From positions 40,499,511 to 40,563,510 of the forward strand of contig CM064424.1 of assembly GCA_032690845.1 (NCBI GenBank): DNA of 64,000 nucleotides. The letters run 5' to 3'. The translations under genes were made by a program, and so were the position numbers. Shown here in pieces: positions 41,101 through 54,292 of this stretch. Origin of the DNA: Eleusine coracana subsp. coracana. Taxonomy: Eukaryota; Streptophyta; Magnoliopsida; Poales; Poaceae. Positions within the stretch are counted from its first letter, which is position 1; each line of letters starts with the position of its first letter. Under the pieces are notes generated by a model, which was not told the origin of the DNA, searched no databases, and saw nothing but the letters and a program-made list of their open reading frames with translations.

Positions 41101-44100
41101 TGTAACACCCATTTTAAGAAACAAAATGAGTGTAGCCGTACATGTGCCCAGGATCAAGTTACACACACATACAGTACATCATCAATGGTAAACAGAATAA
41201 TTATCCATATCCTTTATTTATTACATCGTACCTTTATTACAAAAGGACCCGTGGGTCTAGAAGAAAAATACATCAATGCAGCGGAAAGTATCTAGCGTAG
41301 ACATCCCAAACTCCACAGGCATCGATTGGAGGATCATCGCCTAGTACTCGCTTCCTTCCTCTTCGTATTGGCTCCAATCTTCTCCTTGGGCTTAATATCA
41401 ACGTGGTATAGCAAGGGTGAATACATGTCGTACTCAGCAAGTGGGAGAAAAGATGACATGGGGCTATAGTCAAGAGAAGGCTTTATAGAGTGGGTTGCAT
41501 GAGCTTTTAATTAACCTAAGCATCCTATTTACTAAGTGGGGTCATCCCAACCCTACTTTCACAAGGTGCTGTACTAACCAAGTCTCAATCCATCCCACCT
41601 TTCCAACCATACCAACCCATCCCCAACTAATCTTGTGAGGATTCCAGGCCGCTCTTGACCGTGAGCACGACTATCATGATAGTTTGATACTATGCAGAGT
41701 TTGTACCACTTTACCCACAAGTCATGATTCCCTTGGTGCTCGTGGATGCAACCCACATTACACACTTCCTTTGGTGTGTGGCAGGGTTTCACTACAAGGC
41801 TTTTCCAAAGGGTCTCCCAGTACATGCTAGCCACTAAGGTTCCACTCCCGTCCATAAGTGATAGCCCTTCAACAAGCAACTCATCACCCCAGGAGCCCCC
41901 TCTTGAGCCATTCGGATACAAGGACAGTCCTCTCGACTTCCATTCCCCGCTCCACCAAATGCTGCACCGACACTGGGAGAACACCTATTTACTAGGCCAA
42001 GCCTTACCCATTTCGGTCTTGTGTTGGTACTGTTTTCCTGTGTTGTCACTCCAAGAACCGGTTCCTAGGATCTACAACAAGCCTACCACCACAAGCATGT
42101 GCCCACGGCACCACATCCTTTCCACCTAGCTTGCATAGATCCCTAAGCCATGTTACTAAAAGATTTACCAAACATATCCCACGTGACATTGTTCATTAAT
42201 CAAAATTAATATTAACCCACATCCCATAAGCCATCTTAAGCATTTTCTACCCACAATTCACCCATTGGTTCAAGGCGACAAGGAACAGGGTAAAAACAAT
42301 TACTAAGGAAAACCCTAACAATAGGTTCCCAATAAATTGACACAAGCATGCAATTCTATAGTAACATTTCAATAGGTGTAATATGCATCAAGGACACTTG
42401 CCTTCATCCTGCGCAGAAGGCTGCTCTAACCCTTTGAATTCCTGCTCTTGAAAATCCTCGTAGGGTGGTCCTTGTGTATGCTCGCCTTTATGTAACGACA
42501 TACCAATACAAGCAAAACATACAAAATCAATACACTATATGCAACAGAGGAAAAACAGTATGTAGATGCAAGGGATGCAAAGGTTATGCTCCTACGAGAA
42601 TTTTGGCGCAAGAATCACCTAAATTGGAGTTATGAGTAAAAAGTTATGCTAGTTTGAAGTTTTAGGGGCAAAAGGGTAAAAACAGAGGCTTTTAAGGACC
42701 TATGTGTAATTTTATAAAATTACAGGGACTAAAGTGTAAATTATTAGGGCTGAAAAGTAGATATTAAAAGTATAAGGTTGTTTTTGCAAAAAAAATTCTA
42801 GGACTCAAACATAATTAATACTAAGTGCAGGGGTTTAAGTGTAAAAAGACAGGGCCAAAATATAATTAAAATTAAGTACAGGGATGTTTCTGTAAAAATT
42901 TAAGGCTAAAATAATATTTATACAATTAATAAGGATTAAGGTATAATTTTAAAATAATTCTGGGAACTAAAACATAATTAAAATCAGTCCAGAGGTGTTT
43001 TATAAAATTACCAGGTCAAATAATAATTTCAATAATGCATAGGGTTGTTTCTGTAAATTTTAGGGCTAAAATAATATTTATACCATTAATAATATAAAAA
43101 GACTAGATTAAAATATAATTTAAAACAATTCCAGGGGTTTTCTACAATTTATAGGGCAAAAATATAATTTCTTAAGGGTATAGGGGCTTTTTGTAAAAAT
43201 GTAGTGCTAAAAATAATTATTTTAAAGTTCAGGGGCCTAAAAACAAATTTTTATTTGTTCTGCACAAAAACAGGGGTCTAACCTAATTTAAACTAAGCAC
43301 AGGGGCTAAAATGCAAAACTGCCACAATATCCAGGAATTAATTGAATTAATTTTAAATTAGAAAATCATGGACCGGGTCTATAGGTTATGTGGACCATTG
43401 GTCCACTGGTTCACGGTGGACCGATTACATAACCCGAAGGGGTATGTAATCTGGACGGTTGGATCAAGATCCAACGGCCAGAATTAAAGGGCGGGGGAAG
43501 GTCGTCGCCGGCGGCTGGCTAGACGGCGGTGCGCGGCGGGGCTCGCCGGAGACCGGCCGGAATGGTGATCCGGTCGGCCATTCCTCGCCGCGAGAGTTCC
43601 GGGAGAGAGAGGGGAGGGAGGGTAGTCTCACTGGCAGGTCGCGCGGGTGCGGGGAAGGCCGGGAGGGGGTCGGCGGCGCGGCTCGGTGACGGTGAGGGTC
43701 AGAGCTCGGTGGGGGAGGTCGTCCGATGGTCGCGAGCGAGCGGGAGGAGGCGGAGGAGCGGCGGCGGAGCAGGGCGTTGCCGAGGGGTGCTTTATAGGTG
43801 CGGAGGCGGGCGAATTGAGCTGGCGCGGGGCTCTCCAGCCATCAATGGCCACTAGCACCATTGATGCGCGCGGGGGGTTCGTAACGGCCGAAACGGCCGA
43901 AAGTTAGGGGGGGGAGGGAAGTGGAGGCAGTCACGCACGCTCGGGCGCCTGTTTCGGGAGCCGGGGAGGTCGGGGGAGGGAGATCGACGGTGGCAACGGC
44001 GTCAGTTTCCGGCAGCCGGAGAGAGAGAGGCGGAGGAGGGGATGACAGGCGGGGCCCGCATGTCAGTGAGAGAGAGAGAGAGCGCGGGAGGAGCGGGCCG

Positions 44101-44508
44101 CGCGCGCTGGGCCGACCGGGAGGAGCTGGGCCGTGCGGGGGGGGGGGGGGGGGGGGGGCGGGGGGAAGTGAAGGGAGGGGGAGGTGGCCTGGCCGGCTGG
44201 GCCGAAAGGAGGAGGTGGCTGAATTGGGGGATGCGGCCCAGTTTTGTTTTCTTTCTCAATTCTTTCCTTCTCTAATTTCTTTTCTAAATCCTTTCTTTTC
44301 TAAAATTTTATTCTATTAATTCTAGCAATTAATTAATTAATTAATTAAATGCAAGATGCAAACAAAACCTATATGAACATGCCATGCTATGCCAATGCAA
44401 CAATTTATTTTTATTTATTGTAAAAAAAACAATTTGTCCTAGGTTATTAATTAAACTCCTAAATGCTAATAGTTGGCATTTTTAGAATTTGCAAAAGTAG
44501 GTGTTACA
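41101..44508 (-). repeat. 5' LTR of Z
   Basis: 3408 bp, with TATA box at 43789-43798 (minus) and the same internal landmarks as the 3' LTR. Visible differences include the length of the G run at 44137-44163 and of the (aatt)n microsatellite at 44324-44348. Confidence 0.92.
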
Positions 44509-44882
44509 GACGGCGACCTAGGCTGGGCGGCGGCCCATGCTGGGCGACAAGGTAGGCTGGGCGGCAAGGTTGGCCGGGCGGCGGCCTCGGCTATATGCCA
44601 ACCCCCTCCGGGTCGCCACTTGATTTCTCCTGGTTAGGCCACTTGATGGCCTTCTTTCCTTAGCAAATTTCATCACTCTTAATCTAGGAGGAGAAAGTGG
44701 CATCATGGTGAAGTGTTTTTTGCAAAACCAGCCGGGTCAGATGGTTAGCCTGAAAAACAACTCTGATTAACCAGCAAGGCGGCTGATTTCAGCTGTATAT
44801 GACCGTGTTGGCTGGTTCCTGATTTAAGCCTGAAAATGACTCCGGTTAACCAGCCGGGTGGCTGATTTCAGTCGTATATGAC
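44509..44882 (-). repeat. 3' LTR of X, second piece, between Z and Y
   Basis: 44509-44590 is GC-rich with 'ggctgggcggcg' phrases, like the sequence left of Z. 44748-44882 begins a tandem repeat of about 80 bp (starts near 44748 and 44827) whose second unit is completed at 54298 after Y. Confidence 0.8.
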
Positions 44883-46220
44883 TGTTGGCAGCAGATTTTG
44901 ACCGGTCCCATTGATTAGAGAGAGGAAATTGAAATCGGCCAAAGTCAATGATATTCAACAGCTGAAGGAAGTTAAATGGGCCTAATAGAGTTATTTTATT
45001 TCTTTCTATTTTTAGTTTAGATTTTTATTCTAAAAATTAGTCGGTTTGTTTAGGAGTCCTGACCAAGTCGGGTTAAAACCTCTTGCATGAGCTTATAAAT
45101 ATGTAACAGGATATGTACAAGAAAAAGAAACACTTTCATTCAATACAATTTGGCACATCACCAACCTTTCCCACTCGATGAAACCCTCGTCTCGCGAGGG
45201 CTGCATCGACTCCGATCTCGGCGAGAGACTTGGATTAGTCACCTTTGGTAATTCTATCAATCTCAGCTAGTACTTTCTCAATGATTTGATATTCTAGTTG
45301 TTATCGTTAGAATTGCTAGTTATCCGGTAATTAGATCTATCTAGTATCTGTTCTATCAACTTTGATTGTGGTACTATCTTAGTTAGGTCTGATCTACTGC
45401 AATTTATTAGGTTTTGCAGGTGCCATTTAGATCGGTTATTCGAGTCACTTTATTGATTTTATCTATAAATATATCAGATCTAGCTATATGTACCATGTTC
45501 AAAACACTATCTCAATTAGGTTTGATCTGTTTGAATCAGTGAGGCTGCATCGACTTTGATCTCTCACTGAGTTGATAGAGCTGGATCCGATTTGTTCATA
45601 GGTAAAGTCGATAGAGTTCTATCAGGATGTTTAGCCGATAGGTTATCACGGTTCGATAGATTCTAAGTCACCGGCACAATTATTCCTATATTTTGAGAAT
45701 CGATCGCCCTCTTGTCATGATAAGATAGATCAATGATATTTAGGCATATTTTCAATACCAACTACCAGATCTATCGACTTAGCACTATCGACAGGGTGGG
45801 TCTTCGCGTGTATACTGTAGTTCTATCGACTCTGCCCTATCGACTCTATGCTATCGACTCAGCATGTATTGGCATGCTTTCTTTTATTTCTTTGATCTTG
45901 ATGTGTTTGATTCAAACTTTTATCGGCATTATAATGAACAATATTTTGTGTATTTAATTTGCCAATAAGCCGATATAGTCAGCTGATTAGTTCATCTCGT
46001 CTCATATTTATTCTCACAATGTTATCGGCTGATTTCACTCACAGTGACTATCAGCTTTCTTCACCGGCCTATCCCAGGCCGGTGGCCCATAAAATCTAAT
46101 TGTTTGTATCTTTGTCGATTTGCATGGAAAATCGAATGGCACACCATGGTTTCCTGTATTGAGCATGCACTGGAGCTAAGTAGATCTCCCAGGTCACGCC
46201 TGAAGATTTTTGTGTCAACA
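44883..46220 (+). repeat. 5' LTR of Y
   Basis: 1338 bp, with TATA box (cttataaatat, 45092-45102) in plus orientation. It is rich in 'ctatcgact' and 'cgatag' phrases. The sequence following the LTR ('ttttggcacgttcggtggga') is where a primer site is expected, but I could not assign a tRNA. Confidence 0.88.
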
Positions 46221-46266
46221 CGCTTTTTGGCACGTTCGGTGGGACCAAGACCTTCAAACTCACATC

Positions 46267-49200
46267 ATGTCTAAACTCGGAATGCCCCAGGACGGTGAGG
46301 CGACACAGTCAAAGAACAATATCAGCTCGGATCTTAAGAATGAACATATGCTACCTGTCAATAGGGATTAGTTGAGTGATGATGCAAAGGCATGGGTTAG
46401 TCAGAAGATGGCTGAATATGAAAGTTTTCTATTAAGTACTTTTAGCAAGATAAGGAACGGCAAGATCATCCAAAAAGGAAAGCTACCAGTTGTCACATTG
46501 ATTGAAGATGCAACAGAAGATTCACATACTAAGAAGCCAATAGAGTTCATTGATGAAGAAACTTTGCATAACATGATTCATACTACCATACACCATGCAC
46601 TGATTAACCAATCACCTGTGTTGGTTAATACATTGAGGAGCTTGATTATTCAGACTATGGAGGGATGCCTATATGAAGATTCAGCTCATGGGCTAGTTTA
46701 CTTTCGCGTACCAGATAGTGTTCCTCGACCTGCAAATAAAGCATCTACTTCGCAGCAATATGGTGAGAATATAGCGCAACCTATCTTGGGTTAAGGTACA
46801 TCCACTTTTGAAGTGCCCCCAGGTCAGAAGAATGCAGATGGTGGAAGAACACCTCAGAGGATAATACTGCAAAGATCTACACCATAGACACATCCACATC
46901 ATTACAGGCAAGAGACTACCGAGCCAAACATTATGTATAGTACTGCACCTAATGTTGAGCCTAGCATGTTTGGAATGCCATCATCATCTGCTCTGCTAGG
47001 AGAACTAGGAGGCCAGCATACAGTTGTTAATTTTGGCCCACAACCATCAGCATCTGGTCTTCCATCCACTGTTCCGAATATCAATGGGTCGACCGATGAC
47101 TGGGCTTTGAAGATTGCTGAGGTGATGAGGGAGCAATTTGGATTGAAACCAAAGCAAAAAACATACATGTATCGACCGCCATATCCTCCGAGCTATGATT
47201 TAATTCTAATGCCGAGTCGATACAGACTTGCAGAATTCACCTAGTTTACAGGACATGATAGCACTACTACAGTTGAGCATATAAGCCGGTTTTTAGTACA
47301 ATGCAGGGAAGCTGGTAACACTGAAGCTTTGAAAATTAGGCTATTTCCGTTATCCTTGTCTGGGTTAGCATTTTCTTGGTTCACATCGTTGCCCCCGTAT
47401 TCAATTGTTACTTGGGTCGATATCGAACAGAAGTTTCATAAATATTTCTTTGCTAAAACAAGAGAATTGAGATTGTCTGATTTGTTTGTTGTGAGATAGA
47501 AGGCTAGAGAATCTGTGCATGACTATGTGCAAAGATTTAGAGATGTGCGTAGCAAATGTTTCAGCCTGCAACTGATCGATAACAAGATGGCAGAGATAGC
47601 GTTCAATGATTTAGTTGCGCCATTGAGAGAGAAGTTTCCTTCGGCCGAATTCGAGAGCCTATCCCTGTTGGTGCAGAAGGTGTCGATCCAGGAGAACCTG
47701 ACTCGAGGGACACGGACAAGGCCAATCTAGATCAATTTTAATGATTATGGCTCTGAATCTGATGAAGAAGCTGTCGAAGTCGATATGACAGAATGGACTA
47801 GGAACAAGAATGTGTTGTTGTGCCAGTGGGTGAAATAGAATGAACCTGAGGAAAAGTATGATTTTGATACCACCAAGGCCGATAAGATATTCAACATGCT
47901 GTTACAAGAGAAGCATATTCAATTGTCGTCTAATCATGTGATTCCCCCTACTGAAGAATTGAAGAAGATGAGGTAATGCAAGTGGCATAATTCTCCTCCT
48001 CATAGTACTAGTGATTGCAAGGTATTCCAGAGACAAATTCAGATGTCAATTGAACAAGGGAAGATCAAGTTCACCAAGGGCACCATGAAGATTGACGATC
48101 ATCCTTTCCCTGCAAATGTCAACATGGCTGGTATCGACAATGTAGAGGCATTTATTAAAAGATACCAGAAAAAGAGAGACAAGGAAGTGAAGGAGTCACA
48201 GGTTGATCCACATTGGGGTTGTCCATTCTTTCAGTATTGCTGGGATCACAATTTGAAACTATTGTCAATCAATAATTGCCCTATATGTAGTAAGTATGCA
48301 GAACAGATGTATAGAGAGGCTATAGTAAATCATCGGCACCAGCATCGTGTGAACGGCTCCAAAGAGTCGATGATGGGATCAGCCGATCAATATCAGAGGG
48401 TTTCTACATTTGATCGACTCGGAACCAAGAAGATAGGTGACAAGGCCAAATTTGATAAGGATGTCAATGAGGAAATGCAGGAGGGACAAAGGCTGATCAG
48501 TGGTATCCATCTGGTATTTTCTCTAAGAGACAGAAGCGCAGGATACAGAGAATGCATTGTAGGCAAATGAGAGCGGGCCAATACTATGAGGAAGATGACC
48601 AGCCACCAAAGAAAGTCTGGAGACTGAAGGTGAAATCACAAGAGCAAACACCAAGTACTTTTGTTAATATGGTGATGATGCTGCCACAAGAATTCATGGT
48701 TGCAGAAGAAGAATTGTTTGCTGATAAAGAGAATGAACCACAACTTATATTTGATTCCTAGCAAGCAGTGTTTGATAAACCATATGAGTCTAAACATCGG
48801 CACTTGAAAGCTTTTACTTAAGGGGTTTTGTTAATGGGATGCCGATGGGAAAGATGATGGTCGATGGAGGTGCTGCAGTAAATATCATGCCGATCACTGC
48901 TGTCAGGAAGTTGGGGAAGATAGAAGATGATTTGATTGATACTAATATGATTTAAAGAGATTATGGCGGTCATACCGCAGCAGCTAAAGGAGTTCTGAAC
49001 ATAGAGCTTACAATTGGCAGTAAAACCTTGCCGGTTACCTTCTTTGTTATTGATGGAAAGGGATCCTATAGTCTGCTATTGGGTCACGACTGGATACATG
49101 CTAACTATTGTGTTCCATCGATGATGCACCAATTGTTGACCCAATGGATTGGCGATCAAGTGGAGGTGATCCCGGCCGATCAAACCGTCAATGTTGCATC

Positions 49201-49312
49201 GATCAATTTAGTTCCATGGCATGCTGATGATATGGAGTGTTTGTCTGGCAAGATATGGGATGGGGACTATGTCAAGATTACTACACAGGGTCTTGAGGTA
49301 GTGGACCAATAG
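46267..49312 (+). pseudogene. Gag-protease remnant of Y
   Basis: The frame starts at 46267 (MSKLGMPQDGEATQ). It is interrupted by TAG at 46369, 46885, 47242, 47497, 47728 and 47836 and by TAA at 46792 and 47974, then shifts frame near 48500. The gag domain is at 47245-47700 (LKIRLFPLSLSGLAFSWFTS, SVHDYVQRFRDVR). A zinc-finger-like CKWHN...STSDCKVF follows near 47977-48030. The protease lies near 48810-49110 (MMVDGGAAVNIMP, then LLLGHDWIHANYCVPS), with Asp-Gly-Gly at the active-site position. Another TAG is at 48759. The frame ends at 49312 and no polymerase follows. Confidence 0.85.
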
Positions 49313-49489
49313 AATTCTAAACTATTTCTCGAACACGCACCCCAATGGGATTTGCAGGCATGTCAATGGAATTTACTAGAAGATGGCAAGTCATTCGAGC
49401 GTTGGGTGATTTATGATATCAAAGGTTGATCAAGGCCAATATACAAATATCATCCTCAACCAAAAAAAATACAAAGATAAGAAATGCTT

Positions 49490-52400
49490 TATGGATAATC
49501 AGGAATGCTAGAAGCTGTGTTCCATAAGCTGATGGCTTGTGCATGAGCTGAAGTGATGACAACTTCTTGCGCTATGATCTCTTTAGGAACTTCAGCTAGA
49601 GTTGTTTCCACATCGGCTATTTCTTTATTCTTGGCCTCCAACGTAGCTTGGAGTTATTCGCATTCCTTCCTCAAGATTTTCCAGTTTTGGTTTCAAAATC
49701 AACTGATTTGGAAACCAGAGAGATATACTTGCTTTTCTCTTCGGCTATCTTTTTATCGGCCACTTCTGCTAAATTCCTTTGCTCCAGACGGTGTTCAATG
49801 TGAGCTTTCACTTCGAGCACTCGGAATTGGTGAAACTCGATGAAGGTCGTCGGGTGAAGTACTGAAGCAAGTTCGGACAACAGCATGTCTTTGATTTCTA
49901 GGTATCGCTGCCTGATTGGGGTTGCATCCAGCACAAGTTGTTTGATTGGAATTTCGTCAAGGCGTGCATGGATTTGCAGAAGCATAGCCTTGATCTCTGG
50001 AGGAAGGATGATTGAAGATGTACGCCAAGAAATTTGTGCCTGAAAATGAATATAATTAGAGGAAGCTGATGATAAATAATAATGCGGCATAGAGGTAATT
50101 GATCTTACAGTTGTTTCCAGAGCGGATGAAGGTATTGAGGCATCATGAACAGGAGTCACTATAGGCATCAGGATACTTGAAGTTTCAGATATGTGCGCGC
50201 TAATGGCCAAAGACCAAAACTCCTGAAAACACAAGGAAATGAAACGTTGAAGAAGAGGTGATCAAAATAGATTTCTGGAAAGAAATTATACCTATGGATC
50301 AACCTAAGGAATAAGGTCAAGTGTCGATGAAGATTGCCCCGGGGTTGTTATATCATAGGTATCTTCGAGATGCACCATATCGGCGTTTTCAGAGTCGATA
50401 AATACTATGTGTGGAGAAGGGGTGTTTGATATGGTTGCGCTACTGGATCGACTCTCAGAACCATGCCTGGTTTCCAAAAAAGAGCAGAACTGAAAATTAG
50501 GGCCAATACTATCAATATGGAAGTTGTGCGAAAGATGAAAACTTACTGCTGCTGTCACTTGTTTTGATGGCTCAGGAAGTCGCTCCTCCACCATTTGATT
50601 TGTGATTGGCAATGCCATGCAAATTGGCAAAGTTGCCAGATTGGCAAAGTTGCTAGAGTCGAAGATGGAATCTAAAGAGGAAGTGTTAGGTAAAGCAAGG
50701 AAAAATATGAATATAATACCTATATGGTATAGGCAAGTTCGGTAATGACTTCTTAGGCTACTTCCGAAAGAGCAGCCGAAGTTGCTGGAGCAGGCTAACA
50801 CATGAAGGAAAGATAAAAGGCAGTGAATGTGGATGAAGATATTATAGTGGCAGTCAAAAATATTACCTGAGAGGCTGAAGTCGATGAATCTGCTATTAGT
50901 CGTGCTCGTTTTTGTTGCTCGACAATCTGAGTCGACGAAGGAACATCTCTTCGTATTTTGATTACTGTTTTGCAAGTTTTCTTCATGCCACGAACGCTAA
51001 GGAGTTGAGCAGGGGTTGGATCATCGCAGCCAATGTTGGGGTTGTTGGCCGGTCACGAGTATCTTATTGGCTTCCCACTGTTGCTCATCGTTGGAGGGAT
51101 GGCGGCCGGCTCCTGCATACAAGGATAATTGATTATGGAACTCAATGAGAATATGATAACGGTGATGTTGAGAGAAGCTTGCTTACCATGTCTTCAAAGT
51201 CAATGAGATGATCAGACAATGATCTACAGAAAAGGTGTTTTCTGCATTCACTCCACCAGGATTGGAATAAAGCAGTGCTGAATGGGGCAAAGTGGAAAGT
51301 GGTTGGATTGCCCATTGGGATGTCTTGAGACATATCATACATATATTTGTACTCCAGCACGCTCTTGAGCTCTTGCCTGGCCCGGTGATGTCCAATAAAG
51401 AAAGAACTGGTGGGCAGCCGACTGAATCCAAGCTGACAGGGTACTACGAAAGGATTGTAGAGTTCGTATGAACGAACCCTGAGTTGACCCCCATGAAAGT
51501 TGATGGGCAGAATGCCAGGCCTAATACATGCTTCAAAGATGAGAGTCGATTCTTCATCCTGTAAGGGGTTGTCTGGACGGAAGGTAGAGGGGTTCTCAAA
51601 CTCCAGTTCATAATAAGGGAACCATATCCGTTTGTTTTCTTGGAGACAATTGTAGAAGAGGACAAAGGAAGAATTAAAGTTTTCTATGGTCATCCGTTGT
51701 CTAGTGACAATCATAGCAGCTTCTCCGAGTGACGTGCAATGACGGGTCAGGATCTCTTCACCCTCTGATGCATTTTCTGATGGAAATGAGTTTTCTGTGA
51801 AAGGTCTAAGTTCATAGCTTTAGAAAAGTATACAGTAAGCCATAACTGAATAAACCACCATGGACCTCCTGCTGGAATGGATTTGTTGGCTTGAAGACAT
51901 ACAGAGGTACGTTGCAGGAGTTGATAGACAGATCCTAACAAAAATCTGCCCAAAGGTAATTTGTTTCCCTCAACTAAGATATCGGCTATTCCCGGGAAGT
52001 TGGTAGTAGGCATGCAAGATGAACCCCAGAAGATGAAGTGTTCAAGCCAAAGATTTGAAAATGCAGATAATTCACGGCCGATGACAGATCCAGTTTTGCG
52101 GTGGGCAATGATGTATGCGGGCCATCATTTTTGACTCTTTGGTCTCAAATTTGCGTTTGTTGTGATTGTTTTGGATGCAAAAAGGGTCATAATACTGAGT
52201 GACATTCAAGCCAGTCAGCAACATCACATCCATAAGGGAGGTTGCCATGGGTCCCTGCCTGAACAAGAATGCGTTCAGGGCGTCAGACCAGAAATAGGAT
52301 GCCGCTGCCAACAGGGTTCGTTCTTGGCCATGTTGAGCAAAGAAAGAGGGTGTGCCATGTCGATTTGAGCACTTTGAAGGAGAGATGCACAAGCCTAAGT

Positions 52401-52709
52401 AGTTAAAATTGACTTAAAAGGGATCCGGTTGGTTTCGTAGTTGATGAATTCAGTCGGATCAAAGTCACCGCAAGGGCCAAGGTAAAAACGGTGCTCATCT
52501 CCGTTAAAAGGAATACATATCTGGCTCTTGAGTTCCTAGTATAGACATAAAATACATTCTATCACTAAAAGGAGGCTGGTGACTATTGGAATGATTAAAA
52601 AGTGCTGGTATACATGGCAATGATGAAGAGCATTAACAGATTGGATCTAAACTAGAAGCATAAGAAAAAGGCAAAGAATTACCTCAGGGACATGCTCTGG
52701 AGTCGCCAT
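49490..52709 (-). pseudogene. Antisense plant-mobile-domain gene carried by Y
   Basis: Minus-strand gene with visible exon-intron structure. Exon 1 is 52709-52683 (MATPEHVPE, donor gtaatt). An intron of 147 bp ends in ctatactag. Exon 2 starts at 52535 (ELKSQICIPFNGDEHRFYLG). Further coding holds FWSDALNAFLFRQGPMATSL (52300-52240), GGPWWFIQLWLTVYFSKAM (about 51870) and WFPYYELEFENPSTFRPDN (about 51600). Later exons end at 50867 (donor gtaata) and 50109 (donor gtaaga); a 69-bp intron (50108-50040) has acceptor ttttcag. The C-terminus is a coiled coil ending near 49490. The FWSDALNAFLF and LLTGL motifs match the plant mobile domain (aminotransferase-like) family found in transposable elements. 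A 1-bp shift near 52400 and others near 51730 and 49690 make it a pseudogene. Confidence 0.78.
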
Positions 52710-52848
52710 TGATGAAGAAGGATTCTTGAGTGATCGCCTGTGCTTAGGGTTGAAAGTGGTCCAACATGAACGGTGCGCCCACGAAGCAGGAGAGAGAGAG
52801 AAAGGTGAAAAGCTTGGGCTCGGGTGAAAGTAAGAGGAGGAAGAAGAT

Positions 52849-52859
52849 GTATTTATAAG
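52849..52859 (-). promoter_or_regulatory. TATA box of the antisense gene in Y
   Basis: The minus strand reads CTTATAAATAC, about 140 bp upstream of the ATG at 52709. It is followed by a CT-rich leader, as in ordinary plant Pol II promoters. It lies in the internal region, about 100 bp from the 3' LTR. Confidence 0.7.
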
Positions 52860-52955
52860 GATGGGACGCTGGTAGGTCACGGTAAAGGTGCACAATAAAC
52901 GAGGTTATAAAATCTAGAGCATGAAGCATTTCGTACCCCGGACTTAGGAGGCATG

Positions 52956-54292
52956 TGTTGGCATCAGATTTTGACCGGTCCCATCGATCAGAGACTAGAA
53001 ATTAAAATTGGCTAAAGTCAATGATATTCAACGGCCGAAGGAAGTTAAGTGGGCCCGATAGGGTTATTTTATTTCTTTCTGTTTTCATTTTAGATTTTTA
53101 TTCTAAAAACTAGTCGGTTTGTTTAGGAGTCCTAACCGTCGGGTTAAAACCTCTTGCATGAGGTTATAAATATGTAATTGGATTTGTACAAGAAAAAACA
53201 ACACTTTTGTTCAATACAATTTGGTGCATCGCCAACCTTTCCTACTCGACGAAACCCTCGTCTCGTGCGGGCTACATCGGCTCCGATCTCGGTGAGAGAC
53301 TTGGATTAGTCACCTTTGGTAATTCTATCAATCTCAGCTAGTACTTTCTCATTGATTTGATATTTTAGTTGTTATTGTTAGAATTGCTAGTTATCCAGTA
53401 ATTAGATCTATCTAGTATCTATTCTATCGACTTCGATTGTGGTACTATTTCGGTTAGGTCCGACCTACTGCAATTTAGTAGGTTTTGCAGGTGCTGTTTA
53501 CAACGGTTATTTGAGTCACTTTATTGATTTTATGTATAAATATATCAGATCTAGCTATATTTACAGTGTTCAAAACACTATCTCAATTAAGTTTGATCTG
53601 TTTGAATTAGTGAGGCCGCATCAACTTTGATCTCTCACTGGGTTGATAGAGCTGGATCCAATTTGTTCATAGGTAAAGTCGATAGAGTTCTATCGGGATG
53701 TTTAGCCGATAGGTTATCACGGTTCGATCGATTTTGAGTCACCGGCACAATTATTCATATGTTTTGAGAATCGATCGCCCCCCTTGTTATGATAAGATAG
53801 ATCAATGATATTTAGGCTTATTTCTAATACCAGCAACCAGATCTATCGACTTAGCACTATCGACAGGGTGGGTCTTCGCGCGTATACTATAGTTCTATCA
53901 ACTTTGCCCTATCGACTCTATGCTATCGACACAGCAAGCATTGGCATGCTTTCTTTTATCTCTTAGATCTTGCTGTGTTTGATTCAAATGTTTATCAGCA
54001 TTATAATGAGCAGTATTTTGTGTATTTAATTTGCTGATAAGCCGATATAGTTAGCCGATTAGTTCACCTCGTCTCATATTTATTCTCACAATGTTATCGG
54101 CTGATTTCACTCACAGTGACTATCGGCTTTCTTCACCGGCCTGTCCCAGGCCGGTGGCCCATAAAATCTAACTGTTTGTATCTTTGTCGATTTACAGGGA
54201 AAATCAACTGGCATACCCCGGTTTTCTGTATTGAGCCTGCACTGGAGCTAAGCAGATCTCCCAGGTTACGTGTGAAGATTTTCGTGTCAACA
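52956..54292 (+). repeat. 3' LTR of Y
   Basis: 1337 bp, starting TGTTGGCATCAG and ending GTGTCAACA, with TATA box at 53163-53173. It is preceded by a weak purine tract (cttaggaggcatg). Confidence 0.9.

Larger units (their letters stand above)
31752..44508 (-). mobile_element. Tekay/Del-like chromovirus Z (Ty3/gypsy), nearly complete
   Basis: 12.8 kb with two 3408-bp LTRs (ends TGTAACACC...GGTGTTACA). The target duplication is gacga (31747-31751) and gacgg (44509-44513), one base apart. Minus-strand order: LTR, tRNA-iMet primer site, an extra ORF with a histone-H3-like N-terminus, gag-protease, RT-RNase H-integrase with a chromodomain-like tail, polypurine tract, LTR. Long LTRs, the iMet primer and the C-terminal chromodomain-like segment fit the Tekay/Del branch. 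The LTRs differ at roughly 2 percent of positions by eye. Two in-frame TAG codons interrupt gag-pol. Confidence 0.92.
44883..54292 (+). mobile_element. Non-autonomous Tat-like (Ty3/gypsy) element Y with antisense gene
   Basis: 9.4 kb with LTRs of 1338 and 1337 bp (ends TGTTGGCA...TGTCAACA) and the perfect target duplication atgac (44878-44882 and 54293-54297). The plus strand carries decayed gag and protease but no RT, RNase H or integrase. The right half is occupied by an antisense, intron-containing gene. The LTRs are clearly more diverged than those of S or Z (several percent by eye), so Y is an older insertion. Extra ORFs in antisense are known for Tat-branch elements. Confidence 0.9.
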
